This document shows positions 61,955 through 64,000 of a stretch of DNA of 64,000 nt, one piece after another. Numbering within the stretch: position 1 is the stretch's first letter; each line of letters opens with the position of its first letter. A program made the translations under genes and the position numbers. This stretch comes from Symsagittifera roscoffensis (lineage: Eukaryota; Xenacoelomorpha; Acoela; Convolutidae): contig NC_087062.1 of the NCBI RefSeq assembly GCF_963678635.1, positions 35,240,052 through 35,304,051 of the forward strand. The letters run 5' to 3'. Below the pieces are notes generated by a model, which was given only the letters and a program-made list of their open reading frames with translations, made no database searches and was not told where the DNA came from.

Positions 61955-62865
61955 TGTGCCAGTCGGTCATATTTGGAAGTTTGACCTTGAGAGAAGCAAA
62001 AAAAAACACTTAATTTTGGAGTGAAATTTAATTTTTCAAAATTTCGAATGGAACCTGTCATGCAAGATTTTCTCGCGATAACTGAAAATCAGAAAAAGAG
62101 AAGTCAGAACAATCGAGTGACAATCGCGGGAAAGTTGCTAGAAAAATCAGTGGGAAATTGCTATTCGCAATTTCAGTAGCGATAATAATCTAGAGTAGAG
62201 CTGTCCCATCTAGAACAGAGACGAGCGCATCCCCACGAACTGGATTGTTGTGATTGGAGTATTATTCTAAACTGGACTAGAGTGAACCTTCGGTGGAAAG
62301 GTGGACAGCTAGAGTGTCCCAATGGTTCACGAGAACTGACATTCTAGAGTACAAACTTGTTCTTGTTATTAAAACTGACAAACATTAAACTCATTTTAGT
62401 TACTTTATTGATTCTTGAGTTGCACACCGACTTATTTACTTCCTGGTTCTTGAGCGTGCTACAATGTGAGTACTAATTTAAATTTCTAGAGTGTGTTTTA
62501 TAATTGTTATGTTGAGGTAAGGCGAGTTTTAGGTTGATCCATCTGAAATGGATCAAAGTTCCACTGTCTAATAAAAAGTAACTTAACGGATTGTTCCGAC
62601 CCGGTTTTTAACGGCGTTCATGTATTTTGGGTATCTAGAGACCTGAGTATGGGGACGTTATTAATTCTAGAGTGGGGGGGGGATATTTTAGTAGTAGCCT
62701 TTAGGCTGTAACGGGTCGTGGTCTCGTGTCACAAGCGAACCGAATTGGCTCCGACTGATTTGAGGTGGAAAAACACAAGAGATAGTGTCCCTGACTCTTG
62801 AGCCAATAGTTATAGGGCCTATTTTTCTTAAGCCTCATGTGTGACTGCAGTAGACGAATGTTACA
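61955..62865 (+). repeat. 3' LTR of copy C
   Basis: 911 bp, TGTGCC...GTTACA, nearly identical to 40200-41110. It contains donor-like GTGAGT (62466-62471), the TTGATCCAT/ATGGATCAA hairpin (62534-62556) and AATAAA (62570-62575). Confidence 0.92.
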
Positions 62866-63189
62866 ATTGTTATTAATATGCTAGATCTATTATATAAATC
62901 AAAATGCTGCATGACAATTTCCTGATTGAATAGGACAAAAGAAATTTTAAATTACCAGCTTAAAAAGCGAGAATTCATAGATGCAGGTGTGTGCAGATTT
63001 TGATTGCTGTTTAGCGATAGTGTGAAAATTTTATATGGTTGTGAATTTTTGAAGGTAGATAAACTTAAGTCTGCTGCAAACATCTGTAAATGACCACTGG
63101 CACTGTATCTTGAGTGACACTCGGGCTTCTGGGGATTCACTGACAGAGACAGCACGCGATGAGGACATCGATCTTGAGTCCGGGGAGTA
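62866..63189 (+). repeat. 324-bp module, copy 3
   Basis: Follows the LTR without a gap and is nearly identical to copy 1 (41111-41433). It ends directly at the next LTR start (63190). Confidence 0.92.
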
Positions 63190-63319
63190 TGTGCCAGTCG
63201 GTCATATCTGGAAGTTTGACCTTGAGGGACACGAAAATACGTAATTTTGGAGTGAAGTTTTAATTTTCGAAATTGTTTTCCATAAGCCTCATGTGTGACT
63301 GCAGTAGACGAATGTTACA
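63190..63319 (+). repeat. LTR fragment with internal deletion
   Basis: 130 bp: the first ~85 and the last ~40 bases of an LTR joined, with about 750 bases lost. The first part resembles the LTR variant of copy B (GAGGGACAC rather than GAGAGAAGC). Confidence 0.9.
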
Positions 63320-63643
63320 ATTGTTATTAATATGCTAGATCTATTATATAAATCAAAATGCTGCATGACCATTTCCTGATTGAATAGGACAAAAGAAATT
63401 TTAAATTACCAGCTTAAAAAGCGAGAATTCATAGATGCAGGTGTGTGCAGATTTTGATTGCTGTTTAGCGATAGTGTGAAAATTTTATATGGTTGTGAAT
63501 TTTTGAAGGTAGATAAACTTAAGTCTGCTGCAAACATCTGTAAATGACTACTGGCACTGTATCTTGAGTGACACTCGGGCTTCTGGGGATTCACTGACAG
63601 AGACAGCACGCGATGAGGACATCGATCTTGAGTCCGGGGAGTA
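63320..63643 (+). repeat. 324-bp module, copy 4
   Basis: Almost identical to copy 3 and again placed exactly between an LTR end and an LTR start. Confidence 0.92.
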
Positions 63644-64000
63644 TGTGCCAGTCGGTCATATCTGGAAGTTTGACCTTGAGGGACACGAAAATACGTAATT
63701 TTGGAGTGAAGTTTTAATTTTTCCAATGGTTTATACAAAAACTCCAATTCTAGAGTCAGAACTTACTTCTGTTATCAAAACTGATTAGTATTGAACTTAA
63801 TTAGTTATATTATCTAATTCTTGAGTTGCTTATCAAATTAATTACTCCTTGTACTCGAGTGCATCAACATGTGAGTCTCTAATTTAATTTTCTCGAGCGT
63901 GTTTTATGATTGTTATGTTGAGATAAGGCGAGTTTTAGGTTGATCCATCTGAAATGGATCAAAGTTCCACTGTCCAATAAAAAGTAACTTAACGGATTGT
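63644..64000 (+). repeat. LTR with internal deletion, cut by window edge
   Basis: Begins TGTGCCAGTCGGTCATAT, loses about 270 bases near 63722, and continues with the variant found in the 5' LTR of copy B (ACTTACTTCTGTTATC). It has GTGAGT at 63871-63876, the hairpin arms at about 63940-63962 and AATAAA near 63978. It runs past the window. Confidence 0.88.

Larger units (their letters stand above)
40200..62865 (+). mobile_element. Giant Ty3/Gypsy-type LTR retrotransposon, copy C (22.7 kb)
   Basis: 5' LTR 40200-41110 (shared with B), 324-bp module, leader to 43582, gag-pol 43583-52129, spacer, second cistron 52636-61526, a second 324-bp module, and 3' LTR 61955-62865. The LTR pair is nearly identical. 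Gag-pol has one long 2118-codon open frame, but the element also carries a gag deletion, in-frame stops and several frameshifts, so it cannot make all its proteins. It differs from B by many, mostly silent, substitutions, so C is not a simple tandem duplicate of B. Confidence 0.93.

Overview
The window is eukaryotic, almost certainly metazoan, repeat-rich DNA with no recognisable host gene. There are no bacterial features, no rRNA and no convincing tRNA. Nearly everything is retrotransposon. I cannot name the species from sequence alone.

The dominant element is a giant Ty3/Gypsy-type LTR retrotransposon present as three related copies. Copy A (1-11799, minus strand, cut by the left window edge) is heavily decayed and rearranged. 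Copy B (18356-41110, plus) is full length at about 22.8 kb, with many stops and frameshifts. Copy C (40200-62865, plus) is full length at about 22.7 kb and better preserved, including one 2118-residue gag-pol reading frame. B and C lie head to tail and share one LTR. After C comes an array of further LTR pieces alternating with a 324-bp spacer module, running off the right edge.

Each copy has the same plan: LTR; a 2.5-2.7 kb 5' leader with ~75-bp direct repeats, a G-run cluster and a short-period satellite; a long gag-pol frame (coiled coil, gag core, two CCHC knuckles, DTGA protease, YVDD reverse transcriptase, RNase H, HHCC/DD35E integrase, GPY/F module, then a C-terminal macrodomain-like module); a ~0.5 kb spacer; and a second cistron, originally about 2950 codons. 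The second cistron encodes a coiled coil, an SGNH/GDSL-type hydrolase domain with all its block motifs, a second degenerate SGNH-like region, and a long C-terminal part I do not recognise. In all three copies a TTTTCAG acceptor-like site precedes an ATG-free leader for the second cistron, and all LTRs carry a GTGAGT donor-like site. This suggests that the second protein is made from a spliced RNA, as retroviral env is, although it does not look like an envelope.

Between A and B, 12660-18355 holds nested non-LTR retrotransposons: a CR1-like copy on the minus strand, a small plus-strand reverse-transcriptase tail fragment, and a longer minus-strand element with endonuclease and reverse transcriptase. 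The B-C array appears to be inserted into the endonuclease of that longer element. The most interesting content is the accessory gene set (macrodomain and SGNH hydrolase) of the giant Gypsy family, its probable splicing strategy, its leader satellites, and the LTR/324-bp module array.
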